A DNA stretch of 64,000 bases from an uncultured Spirochaetaceae bacterium (GCA_944389275.1 CALXLT010000033.1:1-64000); one strand, 5' to 3'; positions 49,330 through 58,468 are shown, counted from the stretch's first letter. The notes: generated from the letters alone by a model not told the origin. Made by a program: numbers and translations.

Positions 49330-50691
49330 CTACCCCATCCGTCTCAAGGCCTTCCTGAAGTCGAAGAAGAACAGCACCGATGTAAACGCGACCGCGAGGG
49401 TATCGGCGACAGGCTCCGCAAGGAACACGGCCATCGCCTGGTTTCCCGTGAATATATGCGGAAGCAGGTACATCAGCGGTATTAGCAGCACGAACTTCCT
49501 CATTATGGCGACGATGGCGCTGCTTCTCGCGTTCCCAAGCGACGTGAATGTCATCTGGCATGACATCTGTATGCCGAATAGCACAGATGCTGCCATATAC
49601 ACGCGGAGAGCGGATGAGGAGAAGCTGACAAGAGCCTGGTCCGATGTAAAGAGGCGCGCGAACGCTGAGGGGAAGAGCATCACCAGAAGCCAGAGGATCG
49701 CCGCATATATGAGATTAACGCGGAGAAGGAGGAAATAAGCGCCCCTGACACGCTCCTTGTCCTTCGCACCGTAGTTGTAGCTGAGTATGGGTTGCGCCCC
49801 CTGCCCAAGTCCCTGCAGGGGAAGCATTGCGAACTGCATCACCGATGAGAGTATCGTCATGGCCCCTACCGCTATGTCCCCGCCATAGCGCAGCAGGGAG
49901 GAGTTATAGCAGATGTTTATAATCGACTCGCTTGCCTGCATTATGAACGTCGCCATGCCAAGCCCCACAGCGGGCAGCACGATTGACCTGTCAAGCCTCA
50001 TCGCCTTCGCCCTGAGCCGCAGGAATGTCTTCTTCCCGAAAAGGAATGAGAGCACCCAGATGGCAGAGAAGCCCTGGCTGATGATCGTGGCGAGGGCGGC
50101 ACCCCTTACGCCCATGCCGAAGCCGAATATGAAGATAGGATCGAGGATGATGTTCGAGACTGCCCCGATAGCTACGGAAAGCATCCCGGTCCGGGCAAAG
50201 CCCTGCGCGGTGATGAAGTAATTCATGCCCAGAGTTATCTGCACGAATATCGTCCCGATGGCATAGATATCCATATATGCCGTGGCATAACCTATCGTGT
50301 TCGCGCTGGCGCCGAACGCAAGGAGCAGATCCTCATTCCAGATAAGAAGCACTGCCGTAAGGATCACGGATATCGCGATCTGCAGCGTGAAGCAGTTGCC
50401 AAGCGTCCTCTCGGCCTTGCCGTACTCCTTCTGTCCCATGAATATCGAGGCCCGAGGAGCGCCGCCCGCCCCTACCAGAGCCGCGAAGGCGGAGACGATG
50501 AGGATGAGCGGAAGGCACACGCCGACACCGGTGAGGGCAAGCGCGCCATCGCCTGGCATATGCCCGATATATATCCTGTCCACGATATTGTAGAGCATGT
50601 TTATCAGCTGAGCGGTGACAGTGGGGACCGCAAGCCGGAAAAGAAGCTTCCCAAGCGGTTCCTTGCCCAGGAATTCCTTATCGTCTGCCAT
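49330..50691 (-). CDS. MATE-family efflux transporter (4 of 5)
   Basis: The 453-residue protein has twelve hydrophobic segments and the MATE opening FLGKEPLGKLLFRLAVPTVTAQLINMLYNIVDRIYIGHMPG, close to the MepA group. I start at 50689-50691, 7 bases after GGGAGG inside the marR 3' end; the longer start at 50715 has no SD. It follows a MarR gene with a 14-base overlap, like the mepR-mepA arrangement, so the repressor probably senses a pump substrate. Confidence 0.92.
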   Translation of the reverse strand: MADDKEFLGKEPLGKLLFRLAVPTVTAQLINMLYNIVDRIYIGHMPGDGALALTGVGVCLPLILIVSAFAALVGAGGAPRASIFMGQKEYGKAERTLGNCFTLQIAISVILTAVLLIWNEDLLLAFGASANTIGYATAYMDIYAIGTIFVQITLGMNYFITAQGFARTGMLSVAIGAVSNIILDPIFIFGFGMGVRGAALATIISQGFSAIWVLSFLFGKKTFLRLRAKAMRLDRSIVLPAVGLGMATFIMQASESIINICYNSSLLRYGGDIAVGAMTILSSVMQFAMLPLQGLGQGAQPILSYNYGAKDKERVRGAYFLLLRVNLIYAAILWLLVMLFPSAFARLFTSDQALVSFSSSALRVYMAASVLFGIQMSCQMTFTSLGNARSSAIVAIMRKFVLLIPLMYLLPHIFTGNQAMAVFLAEPVADTLAVAFTSVLFFFDFRKALRRMG

Positions 50692-51121
50692 ATAGCTTCC
50701 TCCCGTTCTCATCAAGCTTCACGAAGAACCCGTCAAGGACCTCCACATCCTCCGGAGATAGTCCCTCGAGCACCTTGCGGCATAGCTCATCTGTTGCCTC
50801 CGTGAGCTCTGAAAGGAACTCATCCGCAGCGGGCAGAGGCAAAAGGTGCGTGACGCGCCTGTCCTTCTCATCAGCCTTCCTGCACAATAGGCCCTTCTTC
50901 TCAAGCGACGAGATGGCTATGGAGACATTGCCCTTCCTCAGCCTCCTGCCATATACGATATCGCTGAGCGTATCCGCGCCGGGATTGTTGTGGATGAACG
51001 CCAGCACGGAACTCTCTCCATTCGTCAGCCCATGCTTTATCGCGATATCCCCTTCAAGCTCATGGTAAAGCTGCCTGATCACGCGGACAGCTGATAGCAT
51101 ATCAATGAAGACTTCTTTCAT
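50678..51121 (-). CDS. MarR-family regulator of the downstream MATE pump
   Basis: The 147-residue protein has the MarR winged-helix region: SSVLAFIHNNPGADTLSDIVYGRRLRKGNVSIAISSLEKKGLLCRKADEKDRRVTHLLPL. Its upstream region has TTGACA and a short repeat GTTCT-GTAAT-AGAAC (near 51125-51140) just before the ATG, fitting autorepression. It is the first gene of the marR-MATE operon. Confidence 0.9.
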   Translation of the reverse strand: MKEVFIDMLSAVRVIRQLYHELEGDIAIKHGLTNGESSVLAFIHNNPGADTLSDIVYGRRLRKGNVSIAISSLEKKGLLCRKADEKDRRVTHLLPLPAADEFLSELTEATDELCRKVLEGLSPEDVEVLDGFFVKLDENGRKLYGRR

Positions 51122-51203
51122 AATGGTTCTATTACAGAACTAATCATAATCGGGGAAGTTGTCAACGCTGCAACAGAATCAGGCTAAGGCCATATCAATG
51201 CCA

Positions 51204-51245
51204 ATGGCAAATGCCATCGCTATCCCCTTCTAGCTGCAATCAGCT
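51204..51245. promoter_or_regulatory. Two palindromes upstream of carD
   Basis: ATGGCA-AA-TGCCAT (51204-51217) and AGCTG-CAAT-CAGCT (51232-51245) lie in the roughly 190-base gap between marR and carD. They may be operators or hairpins; nothing else is visible in the gap except promoters. Confidence 0.35.
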
Positions 51246-51295
51246 GTTTCTGTACACTCTGTATGGAAAGATTTTCCACCCAAACACAAAAACCC

Positions 51296-51304
51296 TGCTA
51301 GAAT
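51296..51304 (+). promoter_or_regulatory. Extended -10 of carD, leaderless
   Basis: TGC-TAGAAT ends six bases before the ATG at 51311; no SD. Confidence 0.6.
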
Positions 51305-51310
51305 AAGTAT

Positions 51311-51802
51311 ATGAGTAGCGCTGAGTTAAATGCAGTTTTCAATATCGGGGACAGTGTCGTATACCCCTTGCAGGGTGTAGGCTGCATACTCTCACGCGAA
51401 AAGAGGAATTCGCGGGAGTATTACAGAGTCCAGATCGCATCATCTGATATGGATGTCCTATTGCCCGTGGATAAGGCCGCTGAGATCGGCCTAAGGCACC
51501 TCGCGTCCGTGACGGAGGCGAAGAAAGCCCTTTCATCCCTATCCACCAAAAGAGAGTCAGGGAAGACGGACTGGAAGCAGAGGCTCCTTGCCAATCAGGA
51601 GCTGATGAAGGAAGGGACCATGTCCTCCGTGGCCAATGTCGTCAACTCCCTTTACAGGCGATCGAAGGTGAAGGAGCTGCCCGTGCAGGAACGCAAGCTC
51701 TATGATAGCGCGCTCACGCTTCTTGTTGATGAATCCTCTTCTGTGCTAGGAATAAGCACGGAGGAAGTGAAGAAGAAGATCTTCTCTAAACTGGAAAAAT
51801 GA
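51311..51802 (+). CDS. carD: CarD-like RNA-polymerase-binding regulator
   Basis: The 163-residue protein has the CarD N-terminal Tudor-like RNAP-interacting domain (FNIGDSVVYPLQGVGCILSREKRNSREYYRVQI, MDVLLPVDKAAEIGLRHL) and a helical DNA-contact domain (DWKQRLLANQELMKEGTMSSVANVVNSLYRRSK). CarD stabilises promoter open complexes. Its ATG-overlapped chain with ispD and ispF is typical of spirochaetes. It begins a leaderless transcript. Confidence 0.92.
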   Translation: MSSAELNAVFNIGDSVVYPLQGVGCILSREKRNSREYYRVQIASSDMDVLLPVDKAAEIGLRHLASVTEAKKALSSLSTKRESGKTDWKQRLLANQELMKEGTMSSVANVVNSLYRRSKVKELPVQERKLYDSALTLLVDESSSVLGISTEEVKKKIFSKLEK

Positions 51803-52593
51803 GCATACCGACACTTGCCGCGGTCATAACGGCCGCGGGTTCTTCTGCCAGATTCTCAAAGGGAATCGGCTGTGATGTGAAGAAGGAATACCTTCCCCTT
51901 GATGGCCATAGCGTGCTTTACATGGCGACCAGGCCTTTTTATGAGATACCTTCGCTCAAGGCTGTCGTGGTCACCTGCCCCGAAGGAAGCGAGGACGAGG
52001 CTGCCGTAGCGCTTGAGGACCTTATAGATATAGCCTCCGTTCCACTCCTCATAATCAAGGGAGGAGCTACGAGGATGGAATCTGTGAAGGCCGCGCTTGA
52101 GGCGCTAAAGGGCTTGCCTGGCCTTCCCGAATACATAGCGATCCATGATGGCGCCCGCCCTTACCTGGACAAGAGCCTGATAATAACAACCCTAGCCTCT
52201 GCGGCAATCGCGGGAGGAGCTGTCCCGGTGCTGCCTGTAACGGATGCCGTGAGGCGGCTTGGTCCAGATGGCCTCTTCTCTGAATCCATAGAGAAGAAAG
52301 GGCTCGTGACGGTGCAGACCCCGCAGATATTCCGCTCAGAGGAGATCCTTGATGCATATGGCCGCTATCCCTTCACAGAAGCCGATGATGACCTGCAGGT
52401 GCATATGCAGGCGGGATACAGCTCCACATTCTCAGTAGGAAGCCCTCAGAACAGGAAGATAACATTCGCAGAGGATATACCTGACGCGAAGGCGAAGGCA
52501 GAGGAATACCTCAAGGCAAGGGAAGAAGGACGCAGGAGCGCAAAGGCCTCGAAGAGGATGCGTGAGCTTATCATGCAAGGGGACGCTGAATGA
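51799..52593 (+). CDS. ispD: 2-C-methyl-D-erythritol 4-phosphate cytidylyltransferase
   Basis: The 264-residue protein has the CTP-binding loop ITAAGSSARFSKGIGCDVKKEYLPLDG, HDGARPYL, and the VTVQTPQIFR and TEADDDLQ blocks of IspD. It forms CDP-methylerythritol in the MEP isoprenoid pathway. A C-terminal tail (RRSAKASKRMRELIMQG) is longer than usual. Four-base overlaps join it to carD and ispF. Confidence 0.95.
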   Translation: MSIPTLAAVITAAGSSARFSKGIGCDVKKEYLPLDGHSVLYMATRPFYEIPSLKAVVVTCPEGSEDEAAVALEDLIDIASVPLLIIKGGATRMESVKAALEALKGLPGLPEYIAIHDGARPYLDKSLIITTLASAAIAGGAVPVLPVTDAVRRLGPDGLFSESIEKKGLVTVQTPQIFRSEEILDAYGRYPFTEADDDLQVHMQAGYSSTFSVGSPQNRKITFAEDIPDAKAKAEEYLKAREEGRRSAKASKRMRELIMQGDAE

Positions 52594-53051
52594 GGATAGG
52601 GCTCGGAAAGGATGTTCATCGCCTGGTAGAAGGGCGCTCTCTTATCCTTGGCGGCGTGGTGATTCCATCAAGCTTTGGCGAGGATGGCCACTCAGACGGG
52701 GATGTCCTGATCCATGCAGTGGCCGATGCCATACTAGGAGCGCTCGGCATGGATGACATAGGTCACATCTGGCCCGATACCGATCCTGCTCTCGAGGGCC
52801 TTGATTCCGCGGTGATCGCGAGGGAGGCGGGAAAGCTCGCTGCTGGGCGTATTGAGAATATAGACACGATCATAACGCTTGAGAAGCCGAAGATCGAACC
52901 CTACCGCAAGGCAATCAGGGACAATCTCGCAGCTCTTCTCGGCATACCATCGTCAAAGCTCAACATAAAGGCAAAGACAGCAGAAGGGCTTGGCCCCATA
53001 GGAGAGGGAAAGGCCATAGCCGCTGAGGCAATAGCGCTTCTACGGGATTGA
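52590..53051 (+). CDS. ispF: 2-C-methyl-D-erythritol 2,4-cyclodiphosphate synthase
   Basis: The 153-residue protein has the IspF zinc site RIGLGKDVHRL (Asp8, His10), the block GHSDGDVLIHAVADAILGALGMDDIGHIWPDTDP and the C-terminal LNIKAKTAEGLGPIGEGKAIAAEA. It cyclises CDP-ME-2-phosphate. IspE is not in the window. Its stop is 10 bases before the terminator shared with the facing ATPase gene. Confidence 0.96.
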   Translation: MRIGLGKDVHRLVEGRSLILGGVVIPSSFGEDGHSDGDVLIHAVADAILGALGMDDIGHIWPDTDPALEGLDSAVIAREAGKLAAGRIENIDTIITLEKPKIEPYRKAIRDNLAALLGIPSSKLNIKAKTAEGLGPIGEGKAIAAEAIALLRD

Positions 53052-53054
53052 CAG

Positions 53055-53084
53055 CAAAAAAGAGACCTGCGCAATGCAGGTCTC
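53055..53084. terminator. Strong hairpin between ispF and the ATPase gene
   Basis: GAGACCTGC-GCAAT-GCAGGTCTC, perfect 9-base stem. A run of six A before it becomes a U-tract on the minus strand, so it mainly terminates the ATPase transcript. Confidence 0.88.
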
Positions 53085-53104
53085 CATCCGAGAGATCGGT
53101 CCTC

Positions 53105-53812
53105 TTACTTGGATATAAGCATCGTCTTCGGGTCAAGGTTGACCTTCATCGGCTTAGGCACATTCTGGTGATGCGCCCTGACGACCGTAAGAACGACCTT
53201 ATCGATCTTCTCGTCATACTTGAGGGCAAGCAGGACATCAATCATATCGAAATACTTGACCAGCGTATTAGGCACGCCGTTCTCGTCATAGACGACATCC
53301 GGGCGCACAGGGGATACGCTGAACCATACCTCGAGATCCATCCTCTTCGCAAAATCCTTGATCTTCGCGATATCATCCTCATCAGCGATCGTGAGCTTAT
53401 AGCCGTCGAACAGGATCGCGTCAGCCTTGAACGATCCCTGCTTGATGAGGGACTCAAGGGAGGAAAGCACCTTCTCCACCGGTACCTGCTCCTGAGAGAA
53501 GTTCATGACAACCCTGTTGGACAGGATCGAATTATAGACCATCGCGGCATCATCAAGAGACTGCAGCTCCGCGATCTCCCTGAATACTTCCTTGTACCAG
53601 TTTATAACATGCTCAACGTTGCCTGAGAAGGAAACGTGAATAACGCTCTCACCCTTGAAAAGCTTGTCAGTAGCCAGATGCACGAGGCAAGCAGTCTTTC
53701 CCAATCCATGTCTGGAAACGATCACTCCGAGATTGCCCTTGCCAAGCCCGCCATTGATCGACTCCTCGAATACACGGATCGGGCTTACACTGTTCAATTC
53801 CTTGATATCCAT
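53105..53812 (-). CDS. RecA/KaiC-like ATPase-fold protein of unknown role
   Basis: The 235-residue protein looks like a RecA/KaiC-family domain: SINGGLGKGNLGVIVSRHGLGKTACLVHLATDKLFKGESVIHVSF (P-loop region) and FKADAILFDGYKL (Walker B-like), with a late basic strand (VVRAHHQNVPKPMKVNL). The P-loop is SRHGLGKT, lacking the first Gly/Ala. Start at 53810-53812 follows GGAGG. I do not recognise the family; it may be spirochaete-specific. It is single, with a terminator. Confidence 0.65.
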   Translation of the reverse strand: MDIKELNSVSPIRVFEESINGGLGKGNLGVIVSRHGLGKTACLVHLATDKLFKGESVIHVSFSGNVEHVINWYKEVFREIAELQSLDDAAMVYNSILSNRVVMNFSQEQVPVEKVLSSLESLIKQGSFKADAILFDGYKLTIADEDDIAKIKDFAKRMDLEVWFSVSPVRPDVVYDENGVPNTLVKYFDMIDVLLALKYDEKIDKVVLTVVRAHHQNVPKPMKVNLDPKTMLISK

Positions 53813-53836
53813 TAGCACCTCCTGGATCTTTTGCTT

Positions 53837-53845
53837 ATTTTACCA
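53837..53845 (-). promoter_or_regulatory. Extended -10 of the RecA/KaiC-like gene
   Basis: TGG-TAAAAT about 25 bases before the SD-led ATG at 53812; a TTTTTGCAAAAA palindrome lies upstream near 53870. Confidence 0.45.
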
Positions 53846-53893
53846 TGCCTGAGGGCAAAACACACCTTTTTTTGCAAAAATCATACCCTCTGT

Positions 53894-55699
53894 TCACTCA
53901 AGTTCGAACATTCCCATATAGAGACTGTAATAACGTCCCTTCATCGCCATCAGCTCCTCATGGTCTCCCCTCTCGATTATCCTCCCCCTCTCCAATACGA
54001 GGATCGCGTCGGCATTGCGGACGGTTGAGAGGCGATGGGCGATGACGAATACGGTGCGCCCTTCCATAAGCTTGTCCATACCCTTCTCTATCAGGTCCTC
54101 TGTCCTTGTGTCGACAGAGCTTGTCGCCTCGTCGAGGACCAGCACAGGCGGATCGGCAACAGCGGCACGCGCTATGGACAGAAGCTGCCTCTGCCCCTCC
54201 GACAGATTCGCCCCGTCATTTGTGACAAGCGTGTCATATCCATCGGGAAGCCTTCTTATGAACGAGTCGGCATTGGCGATCGACGCGGCCTTCTCGACAT
54301 CCTCATCAGAGGCGTCCAGCCGCCCGAACCTGATGTTCTCCCTTATCGTCCCCGTGAAGAGATGGGTATCCTGCAGCACGTAGGCGAAGGAATGCCTGAG
54401 ATCCGACAGCCGTATGTCCCTTATGTCTATGCCGTCATAGAGTATCGTACCTGAGGATATCCCATAGAACCTGTTCACAAGGCCTGTGATCGTGGTCTTC
54501 CCGGCTCCTGTGGATCCGACAAGAGCGATCATCTGCCCGGGCTTCGCGTATAGCGATATGCCATCGAGGATCTTCCTGTCAGGGGTATAGCCGAACACGA
54601 CATCCGAGAACCTCACGTCGCCGCGAAGGGGAACCGCGCTTCCGTCAGCCTTGATCCAATCCCAGCCTGCGTCATGGCGCTGAAGGCGCACCGTCCCCTT
54701 ATCCTCCTCGCTCTTCTCATCCAGGACATTGAATATCCTCTCCGCGCCGGAAAGGGCGGAGATGAGGAAGTTCGTCTGCTGCGTGAACTGGTTGATCGGG
54801 GCAGCCGCCTGGCGCACGAAGACAAGATAGCTTGCAAGGCTTCCCACATCGGTCCAGCCCCTGAGCACCATCAGGCCACCGACAAAGGCCACTATCGCAT
54901 AGTTTATATATGATATGCTCACTACCGCGGGGATCATCGAGGCGGCATAGCTTTGGGCCCCGATGCCGGCAGCCGCGAGCACCTCATTCCTCTTCACAAA
55001 GCCCTCTATGTTCTCTCTTTCATGGGTGAAGACCTTCACGACCTTCTCGCCGCTCACCATCTCCTGGACATACCCATCAAGCTCGCCGATAGCCTTCTGC
55101 TGCTTGTTGTAATAGGCCTTGCTGCGCTTCCCGCTGTATCGGATATAAGCGAACATCAGGATATAGGCAGCGGCTACTATAAGCGAGAGCCTCCAATTCA
55201 GGACGGCGATGAGCACCATCGTCCCCGTGATCTGTATCGAGTTCTTGATCACGGAGGAGAAGCTGTTGTTCATCGCGTCGAGTATCGTGTCGATATCATT
55301 GGTGAAGAGGCTCATGATATCGCCATGCTTCCATCTGTCGAAGAAGGAGAGCGGAAGCGTCTCCAGGTGCGAGAAGAGATCGTGGCGGATATCAAAGACA
55401 AAGCGCTGCGAGACCCGGGCCATCAGCTGGGTATATGCGAATGTCGCGCTTACCCCCACGGCATAGATAACAGCTGTCAGCAGCACGCCTTTCATAAGCT
55501 GCAGCCTGCTTCCGTTCTCAAGAAGGCCATTCACGACCGGGCGTATCATATATGTGCCCGCGAGGTTGCCGGAGACGCTGATAGCTACCGCGATCACGAC
55601 CAGGATCAGCTTCGTTCGCTGATTGCCAAGGTATCCGGACATCCTGGAGATCGTGTACTTCATATCCTTAGGCTTCTTTGATGTATATGGCCTACGCAT
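53894..55699 (-). CDS. ABC exporter half-transporter B
   Basis: The 601-residue protein has six membrane helices (about 30-330) and an ABC ATPase: Walker A GSTGAGKTT, Q-loop YVLQDTHLF, signature LSEGQRQLL, Walker B VLVLDEATSSVD (catalytic Glu kept) and H-loop VIAHRLST. It pairs with the upstream half-transporter (8-base overlap) as a heterodimeric exporter, like LmrCD, BmrCD or TM287/288. The cargo is unknown; drug, lipid or peptide export are all possible. Confidence 0.9.
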   Translation of the reverse strand: MRRPYTSKKPKDMKYTISRMSGYLGNQRTKLILVVIAVAISVSGNLAGTYMIRPVVNGLLENGSRLQLMKGVLLTAVIYAVGVSATFAYTQLMARVSQRFVFDIRHDLFSHLETLPLSFFDRWKHGDIMSLFTNDIDTILDAMNNSFSSVIKNSIQITGTMVLIAVLNWRLSLIVAAAYILMFAYIRYSGKRSKAYYNKQQKAIGELDGYVQEMVSGEKVVKVFTHERENIEGFVKRNEVLAAAGIGAQSYAASMIPAVVSISYINYAIVAFVGGLMVLRGWTDVGSLASYLVFVRQAAAPINQFTQQTNFLISALSGAERIFNVLDEKSEEDKGTVRLQRHDAGWDWIKADGSAVPLRGDVRFSDVVFGYTPDRKILDGISLYAKPGQMIALVGSTGAGKTTITGLVNRFYGISSGTILYDGIDIRDIRLSDLRHSFAYVLQDTHLFTGTIRENIRFGRLDASDEDVEKAASIANADSFIRRLPDGYDTLVTNDGANLSEGQRQLLSIARAAVADPPVLVLDEATSSVDTRTEDLIEKGMDKLMEGRTVFVIAHRLSTVRNADAILVLERGRIIERGDHEELMAMKGRYYSLYMGMFELE

Positions 55700-57425
55700 T
55701 GCGGCCTCCCTTCATCTGGCTCTGGTATATCTCCTGATAGATCCTGCTTGACGCCATGAGATCCTCATGGGTGCCGACGCTCTCTACCTTGCCATCGGAG
55801 AGCACGATGATCATATCCGCATAGCGGACAGAGGATATGCGCTCGGCGATGATGATCTTCGTAACGCCTTCAAGAGCCTTGAGCGATTCATGTATCGTAC
55901 GCTCGGTCGCGCTATCGACGGCGCTTGTCGAGTCATCGAGGATCAGCACGCGCGGGGACGAGAGAAGGGCACGGGCAATCGTCAGCCTCTGCTTCTGGCC
56001 GCCCGAGACATTCACGCCACCCTGGCCAAGATCATGATCAAGCCCGTCAGGGAAAGCCCTGACGAAGCCATCCGCCGCGGCCGCCTTCAGCGCTGCCCAT
56101 ATCTCATCATCGGAGGCATCCTTCTTTCCCCACCTCATATTCTCCCGTATCGAGCCGGAGAAGAGGAGATTCTTCTGCAGCACCATCGATACATCCTGCC
56201 GGAGCGTGGGAAGGTCATATCGCCTTACATCCACGCCCCCGACGGACACGGAGCCGGAATCCACGTCATATAGCCTCGGGATGAGCTGCACGAGCGTTGA
56301 CTTTCCAGAGCCTGTACCTCCGACAAGCCCCACCGTCATGCCGCTTCGTATATCGAACGAGATATCCGAAAGGGTCGACTCGCCACGCCCTGATGAATAG
56401 CGGAAGGAAACCGATGAGAAGGATATGCTGCCATCCTTCATCTCCTTCACGGCATCCTCGGGCTCCTTTATCGCGCTCTCCTCCTCCAGCACCTCCGATA
56501 TGCGCCTCGCGCTGGCGACGGTACGGGACAGGAGCAGGAACACGTTCGATATCATCATCATGGAATTGAGAGTCTGCATCGCGTAGCTAAGGAATCCCGT
56601 AAGCTCCCCCACCTCCAGGCGGGAATCGATTATCATCGAGCCGCCGAGAAGCATTATCAGGACAATCGCCGTATAGAGCGTAAGCTGGAACGATGGCATA
56701 TTAAGCATCGCCTTCCTGTTCGTCCGTTCCCCAATCGTCCTCAGGGAGGCATTAGCGTCATCGAACTTCTCCTCGGACCATTCCTCTCGGACGAATGCCT
56801 TCACAGCCCTTATCGCCCTGACATTCTCCTCAACCACGGCATTGAGGCCATCGACCGCCCTCTGCAGCTTCGAGTACATCGGAGAAACGGCGCGGAGGAT
56901 GAGGAAGAGGATGACGAAGAGCACCGGGGTGACCACGATGAAGACAACAGCCAGCTCGGCATTCATCGAGAACGAGAGCCCGATTCCGAGGAACAGCAGC
57001 AGCGGGCTCCTGACAAGAGGCCTGAGCCCGCCATTTATGACATTCTGCATGACAGTGACATCGCTGGTAAGCCTTGTCACAAGCGAGGAAGTCTCGAACT
57101 TATCTATATCCGAGAAGGCATACTCCTGTATCTTCCTGTACTCCGCCTCCCTTATGCGGGCGCCCCAGCCATACGCGGCACGGGCCGCGAAGCGCGCGTG
57201 CATAAGCCCGGTGACAAGGGCGAGGATTGCGCAAAGCCCCATCTGCATCCCTTTATCGGCCATATATCCAAGATCGCCTGGAACGACCCCGTTATCGATA
57301 AGATCCGCCATTAAAGCCGGGATGAAAAGCTCGAACGAGGTCTCGATGAACACGAAGGCGCAGGCTATGAGAAGATCCTTCCTATATGGCCCTAGGAAGG
57401 AAAGCAGCCTCTTTATATCCTTCAT
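55692..57425 (-). CDS. ABC exporter half-transporter A (degenerate ATP site)
   Basis: The 577-residue protein has six membrane helices and an ABC ATPase with Walker A GGTGSGKST, Q-loop MVLQKNLLF and signature VSGGQKQRL. Walker B reads LILDDSTSAVD, so the catalytic Glu is Asp, and the H-loop reads IIAERISS, so the switch His is Glu. Both changes mark the non-catalytic site of a heterodimeric exporter. It overlaps the MarR gene by 4 bases and the second half by 8. Confidence 0.92.
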   Translation of the reverse strand: MKDIKRLLSFLGPYRKDLLIACAFVFIETSFELFIPALMADLIDNGVVPGDLGYMADKGMQMGLCAILALVTGLMHARFAARAAYGWGARIREAEYRKIQEYAFSDIDKFETSSLVTRLTSDVTVMQNVINGGLRPLVRSPLLLFLGIGLSFSMNAELAVVFIVVTPVLFVILFLILRAVSPMYSKLQRAVDGLNAVVEENVRAIRAVKAFVREEWSEEKFDDANASLRTIGERTNRKAMLNMPSFQLTLYTAIVLIMLLGGSMIIDSRLEVGELTGFLSYAMQTLNSMMMISNVFLLLSRTVASARRISEVLEEESAIKEPEDAVKEMKDGSISFSSVSFRYSSGRGESTLSDISFDIRSGMTVGLVGGTGSGKSTLVQLIPRLYDVDSGSVSVGGVDVRRYDLPTLRQDVSMVLQKNLLFSGSIRENMRWGKKDASDDEIWAALKAAAADGFVRAFPDGLDHDLGQGGVNVSGGQKQRLTIARALLSSPRVLILDDSTSAVDSATERTIHESLKALEGVTKIIIAERISSVRYADMIIVLSDGKVESVGTHEDLMASSRIYQEIYQSQMKGGRNA

Positions 57426-57841
57426 GGCTGCCTCCTGAAGTTATCATCTATGCGCGTGAGGAATGAGCAGAGGAGCTCCGCCTCTTCCTCCGTGAAGCCC
57501 TCGAGCATCACAGACTCGACCTCAGCGCAGTATCCATTCCAGGCTGATAGGGCCTCTTCACCCTTCTCCGTTATAGCTATGTTGTTCGCCCTTCGGTTCT
57601 CCGGGCACTGCGCCTGCGTTATGAAGCCATTGCGAAGCAACGCCTCAACCATGCGCGAGACATTCGCGGGATCTATGGAGTAGCACTCCGCTATATCCTT
57701 CTGATTGCTTTCCCCGTGCTCGGCAAGATACTTAAGCACCCTAGGCTGGCCCGGTCCGAGCCCCAGCGTGCCAAGATAAGGCCTAAGCCTGTTCCTCTGT
57801 CCATGGAATGCCCTGTAAAGCAGGCTATGCAGCTTTCCCAT
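57422..57841 (-). CDS. MarR-family regulator of the ABC exporter
   Basis: The 139-residue protein has a MarR winged helix: GLGPGQPRVLKYLAEHGESNQKDIAECYSIDPANVSRMVEALLRNGFITQAQCPENRRANNIAITEKG. I start at MGKLHSLLYRAFHGQ (57839-57841) with GGAGC upstream. It is the first gene of an exporter operon, so it likely represses it until an exported compound binds. The region before it carries a perfect palindrome. Confidence 0.9.
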   Translation of the reverse strand: MGKLHSLLYRAFHGQRNRLRPYLGTLGLGPGQPRVLKYLAEHGESNQKDIAECYSIDPANVSRMVEALLRNGFITQAQCPENRRANNIAITEKGEEALSAWNGYCAEVESVMLEGFTEEEAELLCSFLTRIDDNFRRQP

Positions 57842-57861
57842 AATAATTGCTCCATCAATTA

Positions 57862-57873
57862 TTGATATATCAA
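57862..57873. promoter_or_regulatory. MarR-type operator TTGATATATCAA
   Basis: A perfect 12-base palindrome 20 bases before the MarR start, within AT-rich DNA holding further TCAAT/ATTGA half-sites; typical for an autoregulatory MarR site. Confidence 0.6.
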
Positions 57874-57916
57874 CAATGATGGACGAGGTCAATCCGGAGC
57901 CCGGAAACGAAAGGCA

Positions 57917-58468
57917 TCAGGCCAGGACTGCCTCCTGGGCGATCCCCTGAAGCGCATAGGATGCTGTGAATGAGGCGTAAAGCGCGTAGAATGCGTCCCG
58001 ACCCATCGAGGGATTCTCGCTCATATAGCTGTCATGAAGCCTGGAAACCCAGCCGAATGAAAAGCCGGTCACGGAAGAGGGAGAGAATCGCAGGTTGCCG
58101 ATATTGTCCTTGAGATAGACCGTGAGGTCATCCTCATATGCCATGTGCTCTGAAAGGGTTCCCGCAAAGCACGCGTTGTGCGGATGGGTGAACGCGTCGA
58201 CAAGATAGTGGCAGAGCCTGCCAAGGCGGAAGGATGCAAGCACGCCTGTCCTGCCATCGCACTTATCGATCAGCGACGTGATGCACTCCCTGATGTTCTC
58301 CCAGCAATGGCCATGGATGCCTTTCCCCTTCGCCGCTCCCCTGAGATATGTGACCATGACGCAATCCGGCTCGATGCAGCCGAATATGAATGCCTTGCGG
58401 CAGAGCGGGCTCAGCGAAAGCGCATCAGCTATCTGATGTCCGATGAATATGTGGCTTGCTAGTTCCAT
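57917..58468 (-). CDS. Zinc-dependent phospholipase C-like protein
   Basis: The 183-residue protein fits the Zn_dep_PLPC (PF00882) pattern: SHIFIGHQIADAL, FGCIEPDCVMVTYLRG, and LGRLCHYLVDAFTHPHNACF with the HxxxD..H zinc set. No signal peptide is visible, which is unlike secreted phospholipases; cytoplasmic members of unknown role are common in anaerobes. An SD (AGGAG) lies upstream. It follows the fusA terminator region on the same strand. Confidence 0.7.
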   Translation of the reverse strand: MELASHIFIGHQIADALSLSPLCRKAFIFGCIEPDCVMVTYLRGAAKGKGIHGHCWENIRECITSLIDKCDGRTGVLASFRLGRLCHYLVDAFTHPHNACFAGTLSEHMAYEDDLTVYLKDNIGNLRFSPSSVTGFSFGWVSRLHDSYMSENPSMGRDAFYALYASFTASYALQGIAQEAVLA

